From NCBI RefSeq assembly GCF_029626145.1, contig NZ_JARUBJ010000002.1, positions 2,572,501-2,636,500 on the forward strand: a DNA stretch of 64,000 nucleotides, in the 5' to 3' direction. Below the pieces are notes generated by a model that had not been told where the DNA came from, made no database searches, and saw nothing but the letters and a program-made list of their open reading frames with translations. Shown piece after piece: positions 1 to 7,856 of the stretch. This stretch comes from Micromonospora sp. WMMD961. Its GTDB lineage: Bacteria > Actinomycetota > Actinomycetes > Mycobacteriales > Micromonosporaceae. The translations under genes and the position numbers were made by a program. The first letter of the stretch is position 1, and every line of letters begins with the position of its first letter.

Positions 1-20
1 CGAAGGGGCCGTCGACCCGG

Positions 21-689
21 TCAGCGGGCGGTGACCGGATCGCGCACGGTGACGCCGGTCAGGTCGGCGACGACCCAGTCGGCGTCCAGCGCGTCCAGCG
101 TGTCCGGGGCGAAGGTGGTGGCCACCGCGATGACCCGCATGCCCGCCGCGCGACCCGACTCGATGCCCGCCGGGCTGTCCTCGATCACGACGCAGTCGGC
201 CGGCGGGCAACCCAGGCGCGCCGCCGCCATCCGGTAGCCGTCGGGGGCCGGCTTACCGCGAGCCGTGTCGTCGGCGGTGATCAGCACCTGAGGGACCGGC
301 AGTCCCAGGTGACGCAACCGGATCTCGGCGAGCCGCTGCCACGCCGAGGTCACCACCGCCCACCGTCGCGGGGGCAACGCGGCCAACAGCCGCGCTGCCC
401 CCGCGACCGGCCGGAGGCCGGCGGTGTCCTGCTCCTCGCGCCGGACCAGGTCCGCCACCTCCGCCGCCAGGTCGAGGTGGGGAGCCATCAACCGGACGGT
501 GTCGGCCAACTGGAGGCCGTGGGAGACGCGCAGCAACTCGTCGACGTCCAGCCCGTGCCGGCCGCACCAGTCGCGCCACTTGCGCTCCACGCAGACCTGG
601 GAGTCGACAAGGGTGCCGTCCATGTCCAGCAACAGCGCGCCGCAGGCGACGGTCACCGTACCGCCGGCCGTGGTGATCGTGAGCTGCAC
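21..689 (-). CDS. HAD-superfamily sugar phosphatase, last visible gene of the sugar operon
   Basis: About 222 residues. The HAD motif I DMDGT is at residues 22-26, a GKPAPDGY motif with the conserved Lys lies near residue 165, and the VIEDSPAG acidic motif near 185. This is the beta-phosphoglucomutase-like subfamily with a helical cap, which usually removes or moves phosphate on small sugar phosphates. I chose the GTG at 689 because it lies 20 bases after the stop of the upstream dioxygenase gene; a GTG at 656 is an alternative. It is the seventh gene of a minus-strand operon, so it probably dephosphorylates the sugar made by the transketolase and isomerase encoded upstream. The substrate is inferred from context only. 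Confidence 0.85.
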   Translation of the reverse strand: MQLTITTAGGTVTVACGALLLDMDGTLVDSQVCVERKWRDWCGRHGLDVDELLRVSHGLQLADTVRLMAPHLDLAAEVADLVRREEQDTAGLRPVAGAARLLAALPPRRWAVVTSAWQRLAEIRLRHLGLPVPQVLITADDTARGKPAPDGYRMAAARLGCPPADCVVIEDSPAGIESGRAAGMRVIAVATTFAPDTLDALDADWVVADLTGVTVRDPVTAR

Positions 690-709
690 CGTCGTACCGA
701 TCCCCGCGG

Positions 710-1528
710 TCAGCGCTCGGCGCCGACGAACCGTTGACCCATTCCGCGGGTCTGCACGAGCTCGGGGTACGCCCGGCTCGGGTCGCCGTACGTGTTGCCG
801 GCACGGTCCGTGCCGCGGGCCAGGAAGATCTGGTGCTTCTGCCCCACCCCCTCGTGGTTGAACCGGACACTCGTGCTGATGTAGCGCATGGTGAACCCAC
901 ACCGCCGCAGAGCGCTGCGGTTGACCTCGCTGCTGTGTACGAGGGCCCCGGAGTGGATGCTGAACTGGTTGGGCTGTAGCTGCACCGGGACGGCCCGGGT
1001 GGCGTCGACGCGACTCTGGTCCAGTTCCTCGTCGAAGACGCTGGTGTCGTCCGTGACGCGCCGGTAGTTGCCCGTGCCGTCGACGTGGCTGCCGGGGATG
1101 ACCTTCATGCAGCCGTTCTCCAACGTGGACGGGTCGATCGCCAACCAGATGGTCATGGCCTGGCCGGCCGGCTCGATCATCTCCCGCCAGAAGTATCCGT
1201 CGGTGTGCCACGGCACGCTCTTGCCGTCGCCCGCCGGTTTGCAGAAGAAGTGGGACGTGAACAGGGCGATGTCCGGCCCCACCACGCTCTCGACCACGTC
1301 GAGCACATCCGGGTCGAGCAACCACCGGAACAGTTCCGGGTCGGTGAAGTGGGGCACGTCCATGTCCTCCGGCCGTTCCCCTTCGGGCAGGGCGGCGAGC
1401 TTGCGTTCGAAGTGGTTCTTGAGATCGAGAAAGGTGTCCGGCTTGAGTAGTCCGTCGCCGATGACGTATCCGTCGGTGCGGTACGCCGCCACCTGTTCCG
1501 GGTTGAGCCCTCGCTTGCTGGTGCTCAT
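710..1528 (-). CDS. phytanoyl-CoA dioxygenase (PhyH) family Fe(II)/2-oxoglutarate oxygenase
   Basis: 272 residues, the normal length for a bacterial PhyH protein. The double-stranded beta-helix metal triad is visible as His108 and Asp110 in WHTDGYF and a distal His near 198 in SGALVHSS, followed by the Arg-rich stretch that binds 2-oxoglutarate. Members hydroxylate small molecules, often natural products or sugar-containing intermediates. The ATG at 1528 overlaps the stop of the glycosyltransferase by four bases (ATGA), so the two are translationally coupled. In this operon a hydroxylation of the sugar or its glycoside is likely, but the substrate cannot be read from sequence. Confidence 0.85.
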   Translation of the reverse strand: MSTSKRGLNPEQVAAYRTDGYVIGDGLLKPDTFLDLKNHFERKLAALPEGERPEDMDVPHFTDPELFRWLLDPDVLDVVESVVGPDIALFTSHFFCKPAGDGKSVPWHTDGYFWREMIEPAGQAMTIWLAIDPSTLENGCMKVIPGSHVDGTGNYRRVTDDTSVFDEELDQSRVDATRAVPVQLQPNQFSIHSGALVHSSEVNRSALRRCGFTMRYISTSVRFNHEGVGQKHQIFLARGTDRAGNTYGDPSRAYPELVQTRGMGQRFVGAER

Positions 1529-2946
1529 CGCGTTGCCATCCTCTCTGGCGCCAGCATCGACGCCGTCGTCGTCACCTCCCGGTCTGGGAGGAAGTCGTCG
1601 CGCACCCGTCGGTGCGCCCGTTCCCCGATCTCCCGGCGGTCCACCGCGTCGCTCAGGGCGGTGGCGATGATCTGGCCCAGGCCCCGCAGGTCCGCCGGAT
1701 CCGTCAACAGGAAACCGTCGACCCCGTCGGTGATCTGCGCTCGGATGCCGCCCACGGCACTGCCCACCACCACCCGTGACTTCCACATCGCCTCCGCCAC
1801 GGTGAGGCCGAAGCCCTCGGCGAGGCTCTTCTGCACGACCACGTCGGATGCGCGCTGGACCGCGTTGACCAGCAGCGCGTTCTCCGTCGGGTCGGTCATG
1901 GGCAGGCTGACCAGACTCACCCGTCGCCGCTGCGCCGGCGACAGCTTCCGCCAGTGGTCGAGGCAGTCCGCGTACCAGAAACCCTGCTCGACGTCGTCGG
2001 CGATCGCGGCGGGGTCCGGGCCGACCAGGGCGAGGTGTCCCACCGGTACGTGGTCGGTGACCGCGGTGAGCACACCGGCCATGTCCTTGAGCCGGTCCCA
2101 CCGGGACACCTGGGTGACCAGCGGCTCGCCGAGTTGACGGGCGCCGTCGGAGATCACTGTCGGCATGGACCGGAGTCGGACGTCTCCCGCGGCGGTCTCC
2201 AGCAGCAGCGGCGACCTCGCCGGTTCGCCGGCCGGGTCGAGACCGCACTGCGCCAGGCAGGCGCGGACGGTGTCGGCCGGGAGGTCGACGTTCTTGGCGT
2301 CGAACGGGGAGATGAACGGCGGTTGGACGCGTACGGCGTGGTCGCGCAGCCGGGCCGGGACGTGGTCGGCCACCGAGAAGATCAGCGAGTCGACCTCGTC
2401 CAGCAGTTCGGTCAGGAAGTCCCACCCGCGCTCCGAGGCGTCGGTGGGCTCGTCGACGCCGACGTGGCAGCGCCAGTGCACCGACGCGACCCGGCCCGCC
2501 AGCGACGGGACCAGGCCGGCGGTCTGGTGGTCGTGCAGGATCACCACGTCACGGTGGTCGACGGCCTGGACGAGGCGGTCGGCGGCGGGCGCGAGGGCAC
2601 GCAGGTACGCCGCACGCTCGGCCGGCCCGAGCGGACCCCCGTCGCCGTCGCTGCCGTACAGGGCCACGCCGAGCCGTTTGGTGATCCGGAAGAACGCGTC
2701 GTCTCCGCTGACCACCGCCCACTGGGAGCGCACACCCAGCTCGCCGTAGAGGGGCAGCAACGTCCGCAGCATCTCGGCCACGCCACCGCCGGTCGGGGTG
2801 GAGTTGACGTGCCAGAGCGTGCCGCCGTCGAGCCGGTCCTGGATCTCCGCGGCGGCCCGCCGGAGCCGGTCGGCCCGCTGTGGACCGATGAGCCGTTCGA
2901 GTGAAGCGAGCACCGGCCTCGACCGGACTGGGTTGATCGTCAACAT
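1525..2946 (-). CDS. GT4 glycosyltransferase, trehalose synthase (TreT)-like
   Basis: 473 residues with a GT-B fold. The N-terminal signature STPTGGGVAEML at residues 49-60 is typical of the TreT branch of GT4, which joins a nucleotide-activated glucose to a reducing sugar to give a non-reducing disaccharide. The C-terminal half contains SLAEGFGLTVAEAM, the E-x7-E donor-binding motif of retaining GT4 enzymes. A good ribosome site (GGAGG) precedes the ATG at 2946. Its position between a sugar-phosphate isomerase gene and an oxygenase gene suggests it glycosylates the sugar built by this operon rather than making ordinary trehalose. That is inference; donor and acceptor are unknown. Confidence 0.85.
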   Translation of the reverse strand: MLTINPVRSRPVLASLERLIGPQRADRLRRAAAEIQDRLDGGTLWHVNSTPTGGGVAEMLRTLLPLYGELGVRSQWAVVSGDDAFFRITKRLGVALYGSDGDGGPLGPAERAAYLRALAPAADRLVQAVDHRDVVILHDHQTAGLVPSLAGRVASVHWRCHVGVDEPTDASERGWDFLTELLDEVDSLIFSVADHVPARLRDHAVRVQPPFISPFDAKNVDLPADTVRACLAQCGLDPAGEPARSPLLLETAAGDVRLRSMPTVISDGARQLGEPLVTQVSRWDRLKDMAGVLTAVTDHVPVGHLALVGPDPAAIADDVEQGFWYADCLDHWRKLSPAQRRRVSLVSLPMTDPTENALLVNAVQRASDVVVQKSLAEGFGLTVAEAMWKSRVVVGSAVGGIRAQITDGVDGFLLTDPADLRGLGQIIATALSDAVDRREIGERAHRRVRDDFLPDREVTTTASMLAPERMATR

Positions 2947-2964
2947 CGGGCCACCTCCGTTCGG

Positions 2965-3621
2965 CTACGCGGTCAGCTGGACCGGTTGGGCCGCCTGCCC
3001 GACGCGTTGCTTGAGCAGGCCGACCAGGATGTGGTTGACCGAGAGCATCAGGTCCTCGAAGTGGAAGTTGTTGTCGTTGCGGCCCGTCTGCCCGGGGAAC
3101 CGGGAGGTGCCGGGCACGACGAGGCACACGTCGGCCAGTTCCCGGCAGCGACCGCCGTCGCCCTTGGTCATCGCGAAGGTGCGCGCGCCGGCCTTCGTCG
3201 CGGCCTGCAGGGCCCGCACCACGTTGGGGGAGTTGCCACTTCCGCTGTACGCCATGACCAGGTCGCGCTCGGTGGCGAACGGTTCGAGCGACGCGGAGAA
3301 CATGCTGTCTGGGCCGAGGTCGTTGACCAGCCCGCTGAGCTCCGCCGAGGAGCCGCACAGGTTGACGAAGGTGAGCCGTCGTACCGACGCCGACACCGGC
3401 CGGCTCTTGTCCTCGGAGACGAACGGATGGTGTTTGAAGTCGCAGTAGGCGTGGTCGAGGGTGCCGGCGTTGCCGCCGTTGCCCATCGCGTACACCGTGC
3501 CGCCCTCGTCGTAGGTGCGGAACAGCATCTCCGCGGCGGCCACGACGGCGTCGACCGGGAACTGGTCGATGATGGCGCGCTTCTCCGCCAGGTAGAGCTG
3601 GATGTCGTCGACGGTGCTCAT
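2965..3621 (-). CDS. SIS-domain phosphosugar isomerase, GmhA-like
   Basis: 218 residues forming one SIS domain. The phosphate-binding loop GNGGNAGTLDHAY is at about 47-59 and a second SIS signature YSGSGNSPNV at about 125-134. The layout matches sedoheptulose-7-phosphate isomerase (GmhA), which converts a ketose phosphate to an aldose phosphate. The ATG at 3621 overlaps the cupin stop by four bases. Placed directly after a transketolase, it could isomerise a transketolase product such as a heptulose phosphate. The heptose idea is inference from family and context; a different ketose phosphate is possible. Confidence 0.85.
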   Translation of the reverse strand: MSTVDDIQLYLAEKRAIIDQFPVDAVVAAAEMLFRTYDEGGTVYAMGNGGNAGTLDHAYCDFKHHPFVSEDKSRPVSASVRRLTFVNLCGSSAELSGLVNDLGPDSMFSASLEPFATERDLVMAYSGSGNSPNVVRALQAATKAGARTFAMTKGDGGRCRELADVCLVVPGTSRFPGQTGRNDNNFHFEDLMLSVNHILVGLLKQRVGQAAQPVQLTA

Positions 3622-4403
3622 ACCCGCGCCCCCGCGTGCTCGACCTCGATGCGACCGTTGCCGCGGTTGGTGTCGTCCGCCCAACGGATCACGTCGTCCA
3701 GCTCGGGGGTGGAGACCTCGACGGACGTGTAGTCCGACTCGGCGATCACCCGGTGCAGCACGTTCGCGGCCGAGGACCAGCCCGACCTGCGGGAGTGCAC
3801 AGCGCGCGGCAGGGTGTCGGTGTCGATGACGGCGTCGGTGTCCGCCGGGGCCAGCGTGCCGTTGAGGACCGTCGCCTGCCCGTCGACGACGTAGTTGGTC
3901 TCCACCTTCTGCTGGTGCGACTGCAACGACGACTGGTGCCCGGCGGTCATGTGGATCTGCTTGAGGGCGTACGGGATGTCGCCGAGGTTGTTGGTGTACC
4001 AGACCTCGTGCCCCCACGGCTTGTCGACGCGGTAGGAGTCGACGTCGCGGCAGTGGGCAGTTGTGGTCGGGGAGACCGGGACGTCCCAGGACTCGTGCAC
4101 CGGACCGGTGGTGGATCCGGCCTCCACCACCACCGCCGGCTCGACGCCGACCTGGGCGAAGCGGTAGGTCGCGCCCGGCTCCGCGTGCCAGCCCCGCAGG
4201 TAGCCGTACTCGCGGTGGCCACTGCCGTCGGCGTGCCGTGACTCGACGCGGACCCGTCCGCCGATCACGATGAAGCTGCGGTGGTCCGCGGGGTGGCACC
4301 GGTACGGCGAGCTGGCGCCGAGGACCAGTTCGTGTTCGACGAAGAGGTAGGGGGCCCGGGGGAGGTCGTGGGCGAGATTCTTCGGCGGGTCGAATCGCGT
4401 CAT
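3618..4403 (-). CDS. cupin-fold protein of the sugar operon
   Basis: 261 residues. The C-terminal half has the pattern GHEVWYTNNL...HMTAGHQSSLQSHQQKVETNYVVDG, with the spaced His and Glu residues of a cupin metal site, resembling the cupin domain of type II mannose-6-phosphate isomerases. The N-terminal half (about residues 10-120) also looks like a beta-rich cupin-like domain, so this may be a bicupin. Both ends overlap neighbours by four bases, so it is an integral operon member. It could be an isomerase or epimerase acting on the same sugar; I cannot name the reaction. Confidence 0.75.
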   Translation of the reverse strand: MTRFDPPKNLAHDLPRAPYLFVEHELVLGASSPYRCHPADHRSFIVIGGRVRVESRHADGSGHREYGYLRGWHAEPGATYRFAQVGVEPAVVVEAGSTTGPVHESWDVPVSPTTTAHCRDVDSYRVDKPWGHEVWYTNNLGDIPYALKQIHMTAGHQSSLQSHQQKVETNYVVDGQATVLNGTLAPADTDAVIDTDTLPRAVHSRRSGWSSAANVLHRVIAESDYTSVEVSTPELDDVIRWADDTNRGNGRIEVEHAGARV

Positions 4404-5347
4404 CGCTGGCTGTCTCCGATCTCGGGGGAGTTGGTGGTCGCGGCCCGGATCCGGCTGGCCACACCGGTCGCGTCCAGTTCGTAGCGTTCGTAGAGTTCCT
4501 CCGGGGAGCCGGCCTGTCCGTAGTCGTCGACTCCCCAGGCGTGGAACCGGACGTGCCGGTCGAGGCCCAGCACGATCCGGCCGACCTCGTCGATGAGGCC
4601 GCCGCGGTTGAAGTGGTCCTCGAAGACGAGGACGTGCCGGTGCTTCTCCAGGAGGTCGGTGGTGGCGGGCACGTCCAGGGGGAGGGACGAGGCGTTGACC
4701 ACGGTGGGCCGCGGACCGGTCGGGGCGAGCAGTTCGACCGCGTCGAGCACCACGGGCACCATTCCGCCCATCGTCACGACGGCGACGTCCGTACCGTGGC
4801 TCAGGACGTCGGGATGCCCGGACCGGAACTGGTAGTCCTGGTCGTGCACCTCGCGTTGGGGCTGCCGGCACAGCCGCAGATAGATGGGCCGGTCATGGGT
4901 CACCGCGTACGCCAGCATGGCCCGCGTCTCCACGCCGTCGGCCGGTTGGAGCACCTCCACGTTGGGCAGGCTGCGGATCAGGGCCAGATCGCGCAGGCCC
5001 ATCTGGGTGGGGCCGTCCTTGCCGATGGCGAGCCCGGCGTGTGTGCCGACCAGCACCACACCGGCGTTGTTGAGCCCCACCGACTGGAAGATCTCCAGGA
5101 ACTTGCCGGTCAGGAAGTGACCGAAGCTGGCGACGAACGGCCGGTACCCCTCCTGGGCCAGGCCCGCCGCTACGCCGATGGCGTTGGCCTCGGCGATGCC
5201 GATCTCGAAGAACCGGTCGGGGAAGGTCTTCTTGAACTGCGTCGTCTTGGTCGCCGAGGCGAGGTCACAGTTGACGACCAGGACTTTCTCGTGGTCCGCG
5301 GCGACGTCCACCAAGGCGTCCCCGAACCAGTCGCGCGTCGCTTTCAC
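4400..5347 (-). CDS. transketolase, C-terminal subunit
   Basis: 315 residues covering the pyrimidine-binding and C-terminal domains of a split transketolase. EIGIAEANAIG at about 48-58 carries the Glu (E53) that activates the thiamine diphosphate aminopyrimidine. GTG at 5347 overlaps the stop of the N-terminal subunit (GTGA), so the two halves are made together. Split transketolases are common in secondary-metabolite and ketose pathways of actinobacteria, where they transfer two-carbon units. Here the partner enzymes imply a dedicated role in building the carbon skeleton of a sugar. Confidence 0.9.
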   Translation of the reverse strand: MKATRDWFGDALVDVAADHEKVLVVNCDLASATKTTQFKKTFPDRFFEIGIAEANAIGVAAGLAQEGYRPFVASFGHFLTGKFLEIFQSVGLNNAGVVLVGTHAGLAIGKDGPTQMGLRDLALIRSLPNVEVLQPADGVETRAMLAYAVTHDRPIYLRLCRQPQREVHDQDYQFRSGHPDVLSHGTDVAVVTMGGMVPVVLDAVELLAPTGPRPTVVNASSLPLDVPATTDLLEKHRHVLVFEDHFNRGGLIDEVGRIVLGLDRHVRFHAWGVDDYGQAGSPEELYERYELDATGVASRIRAATTNSPEIGDSQR

Positions 5348-6225
5348 ACGCTCACCCGCCCCAGGTAGCCCATGGCGTCCTCGTACACCTCGGGCGTCAT
5401 GGTGCCGCTGTGGGAGCCGTTGAGCAGGATCTGTCCGGGGCCGAGATGGCCCTTGCGGGTGTGCGCGATGATCACGGACGGCTGCATCCAGTTCTCCCGT
5501 GCGTTGGCGACGGCGTCCCGGATAGCCAGGTGGGAGTGGCCGTTGACCTCCTGCACGTGCCAGTGGAACGACCGCAGCTTCTCCGGTAGCGGATGCAACG
5601 GCATGATTTCTTCGAGCGTCCCGTCGTTCTGGCTCCGGTTGTAGTCGACGAGCAGCACCACGTTGCCCAGGCCTCGGGCGCCGGCGTACATGATGGCCTC
5701 CCACATCTGCCCTTCCTGCAGCTCTCCGTCGCCGACGAGGCAGTACACGGTGGAGCCGTCGCCCCGCAGGCGTCGCGCCTGGGCTCGTCCCAGGCCGACC
5801 GACAGGCCCTGGCCGAGCGCGCCGGTGCTCACCGCCACGAGATCGAGCCGGGTGCGGTCGGGGTGCCCCTGCAGTCGGCTGTCGATCCGGCGCAAAGTGC
5901 CGATCTCCGCGGTGTCGAGGTCACCGGCGACCATCAGGGCGGCGTACCAGGTCGGTGCGGCGTGACCCTTGGAGAGGATGAAGACGTCGTTGCCGGTGGT
6001 GTCCATCTGGTCGAACTTCAGCACGCTGACCAGGTCCGCGCAGGAGAGTGACGAGCCCACGTGGCCGGAACCGGCGAGGTGGATCATCTTGAGCAGATGT
6101 GCCCGCACGTCGTTGGACAACTGCGCGAGACGGGAGAGTCGATACGGCAGTTCGAATTCGTCGTCCACCAGATTCGGGTGACGGTCCGGTGGTAGAGCGT
6201 CGAGATAGGTCATGCTGGCAGTCAA
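5344..6225 (-). CDS. transketolase, N-terminal (thiamine diphosphate-binding) subunit
   Basis: 293 residues from a TTG start. GHVGSSLSCADL (55-66), SKGHAAPTWYA (86-95) and the thiamine diphosphate motif GDGE at 165-168 with Asn196 are all intact. A Shine-Dalgarno-like AAGGG lies nine bases before the TTG at 6225, but 21 bases before the first in-frame ATG at 6213, so TTG is the better start; ATG 6213 would shorten the protein by four residues. This is the first gene of the operon; all following genes overlap or sit within 20 bases, so one promoter in the upstream gap probably drives all seven. Confidence 0.88.
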   Translation of the reverse strand: MTASMTYLDALPPDRHPNLVDDEFELPYRLSRLAQLSNDVRAHLLKMIHLAGSGHVGSSLSCADLVSVLKFDQMDTTGNDVFILSKGHAAPTWYAALMVAGDLDTAEIGTLRRIDSRLQGHPDRTRLDLVAVSTGALGQGLSVGLGRAQARRLRGDGSTVYCLVGDGELQEGQMWEAIMYAGARGLGNVVLLVDYNRSQNDGTLEEIMPLHPLPEKLRSFHWHVQEVNGHSHLAIRDAVANARENWMQPSVIIAHTRKGHLGPGQILLNGSHSGTMTPEVYEDAMGYLGRVSV

Positions 6226-6823
6226 CGGATTCCGCCCTTCGCAACGAGGTGAGGCAAGGTCGTCGGACCTCCCCGATATTCCGATTTCGGGCAGCATTCG
6301 ACGCGCTTTCCGGTTCGGGAAAAAGTGTCGCCAGAATGCGTGCCGAATTGGCCGCGCGGATGATGCGCAGCTCTGTCGGTCGCATGGTTTCCGTGCGGTT
6401 GCCAGGCGGTCGTGGCGCCCGCCCAGCGCTATGAAGAGGCGAATCAGCGCCTCGTAGTGCGAAACTTAATGACACCCCCGGCATAGACATTGTTGAGTAT
6501 CTTCCGGTCACGAGATTTCCACAGAGCGCCATAGGCGTCAAGCGCTCGGCCACAAAAACATCGCCCGATCGGCTATTTTTCCTCAAACAGTGATCCGCGT
6601 CACACTGGCATTGGCGCAATTCCCATTGGATCCCCCAGTTGTTTATCCAGGGATACATCGACGTCATTTTCTGGAAACACGGGCCACGCCGAGGAGATCA
6701 ATTCGACAGGGCTTTACGCGCAATGTTCGGCGAACGCCAAGAATGGTGTCGGGCCGCTGTGCTGCGGCCTGGGCGCACACCCTGTTCACGACCGCCGGCA
6801 TGCTCCACGACGGTCCTTGATGG
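6226..6823. promoter_or_regulatory. 600-base intergenic region upstream of the sugar operon
   Basis: No convincing gene lies here. The stretch about 6440-6680 is clearly richer in A and T than the rest of the window, unusual for this genome. Short frames on both strands lack ribosome sites and normal codon usage. Since the transketolase operon starts at its left edge and the aldo/keto reductase gene ends at its right edge, the region most likely holds the operon promoter and regulator sites. No exact -35/-10 pair can be assigned with confidence. Confidence 0.4.
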
Positions 6824-7804
6824 TCAGTCCAGAGCCACCACGGCGTGCGGCGCGTAACACTCCTCAAGCTGGTCGACCTCGTCCGGTGACACCTCGATGT
6901 CGAGAGCGCCCAGCGCCTCGTCGAGCTGCCGCACGTCCGTCACGCCGATGATCGGGGCGCTCACCACGGGCTGCCGCAGCAACCATGCCAGCGCGATCTG
7001 CGCCCGAGGCACCCCACGTCTCCGGGCGACCTCGCCGAGTCGGGCCGCGACCGCCCGGTCCGAATCCTCGGTCCGGGCGTACAGGCTGTGGCCGAAGGCG
7101 TCGTCGGCCGTGCGCCGGGTGGTGGCCGTCCAGTCCCGGGCCAGCTTTCCCCGAGCCAACGGACTCCACGGCAGCGTGCCGACTCCCCGGGCCCGGCAGA
7201 GCGGGAGCATCTCCCGCTCCTCCTCGCGGTAGATCAGGTTGTGGTAGTTCTGCATGCTGACGAACCGGGACCAGCCGTGCTGCTCGGCGACCTGCAACGC
7301 GGTGGCGAACTGCCACGCGTACATCGAGGACGCGCCGAGATAGCGAACCTTGCCAGCTCGTACGACGTCGTGCAGGGTCTCCAACGTCTCCTCGATCGGG
7401 GTCGCCGGATCCCAGCGGTGGATCTGATACAGGTCCACATAGTCGGTGCGGAGCCGGCGCAGGCTGTTGTCCAGTTCGGCGAGTATCGCCTTGCGCGACA
7501 GCCCACGCTGGTTGGGCCCCGGACCCATCGGGCCGAAGACCTTGGTGGCGATGACCACGTCGTCGCGCCGCGCGTACTCGCCGAGGGCGCGGCCGAGGAT
7601 CTCCTCGCTGGAGCCGTCGGAGTAGACGTTGGCGGTGTCGAAGAAGGTGATGCCGGCGTCGAGCGCACGGCGGATCACCCGCCGGCTCTCCGGCTCGGGC
7701 AGCGTCCACGAGTCGGCCCCACGGTGTGGTTCGCCGAAGCTCATTCCGCCCAGGCAGAGCTGGGAGATGGTGAGCCCGGTCGAGCCGAGCCGCGCGTACC
7801 GCAT
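6824..7804 (-). CDS. aldo/keto reductase
   Basis: 326 residues, a full (beta/alpha)8 AKR. The catalytic tetrad is visible: Asp56 and Tyr61 in FFDTANVYSDG, Lys88 in VVIATKVFGP and His129 in YQIHRWD. These enzymes reduce aldehydes and ketones with NADPH. The ATG at 7804 has a perfect AGGAGG seven bases upstream; an in-frame ATG at 7822 lacks one. It follows the MFS gene by 52 bases on the same strand, so both are probably cotranscribed and controlled by the divergent LacI-type regulator. Confidence 0.92.
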   Translation of the reverse strand: MRYARLGSTGLTISQLCLGGMSFGEPHRGADSWTLPEPESRRVIRRALDAGITFFDTANVYSDGSSEEILGRALGEYARRDDVVIATKVFGPMGPGPNQRGLSRKAILAELDNSLRRLRTDYVDLYQIHRWDPATPIEETLETLHDVVRAGKVRYLGASSMYAWQFATALQVAEQHGWSRFVSMQNYHNLIYREEEREMLPLCRARGVGTLPWSPLARGKLARDWTATTRRTADDAFGHSLYARTEDSDRAVAARLGEVARRRGVPRAQIALAWLLRQPVVSAPIIGVTDVRQLDEALGALDIEVSPDEVDQLEECYAPHAVVALD

Positions 7805-7856
7805 CGTCGAACCTCCTGTCACCGTGCCCGTGGACCGTGTCGCGCGGGCCGCCGGG

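Noticed and set aside
1525..2946. Ordinary trehalose synthesis (TreT) as function of the glycosyltransferase
   Set aside because: The family signature fits, but the operon partners are not those of trehalose metabolism; kept only as a family label.
6590..6857. Small plus-strand frames in the AT-rich gap
   Set aside because: No ribosome site, poor codon usage, and they run into the end of the aldo/keto reductase gene.
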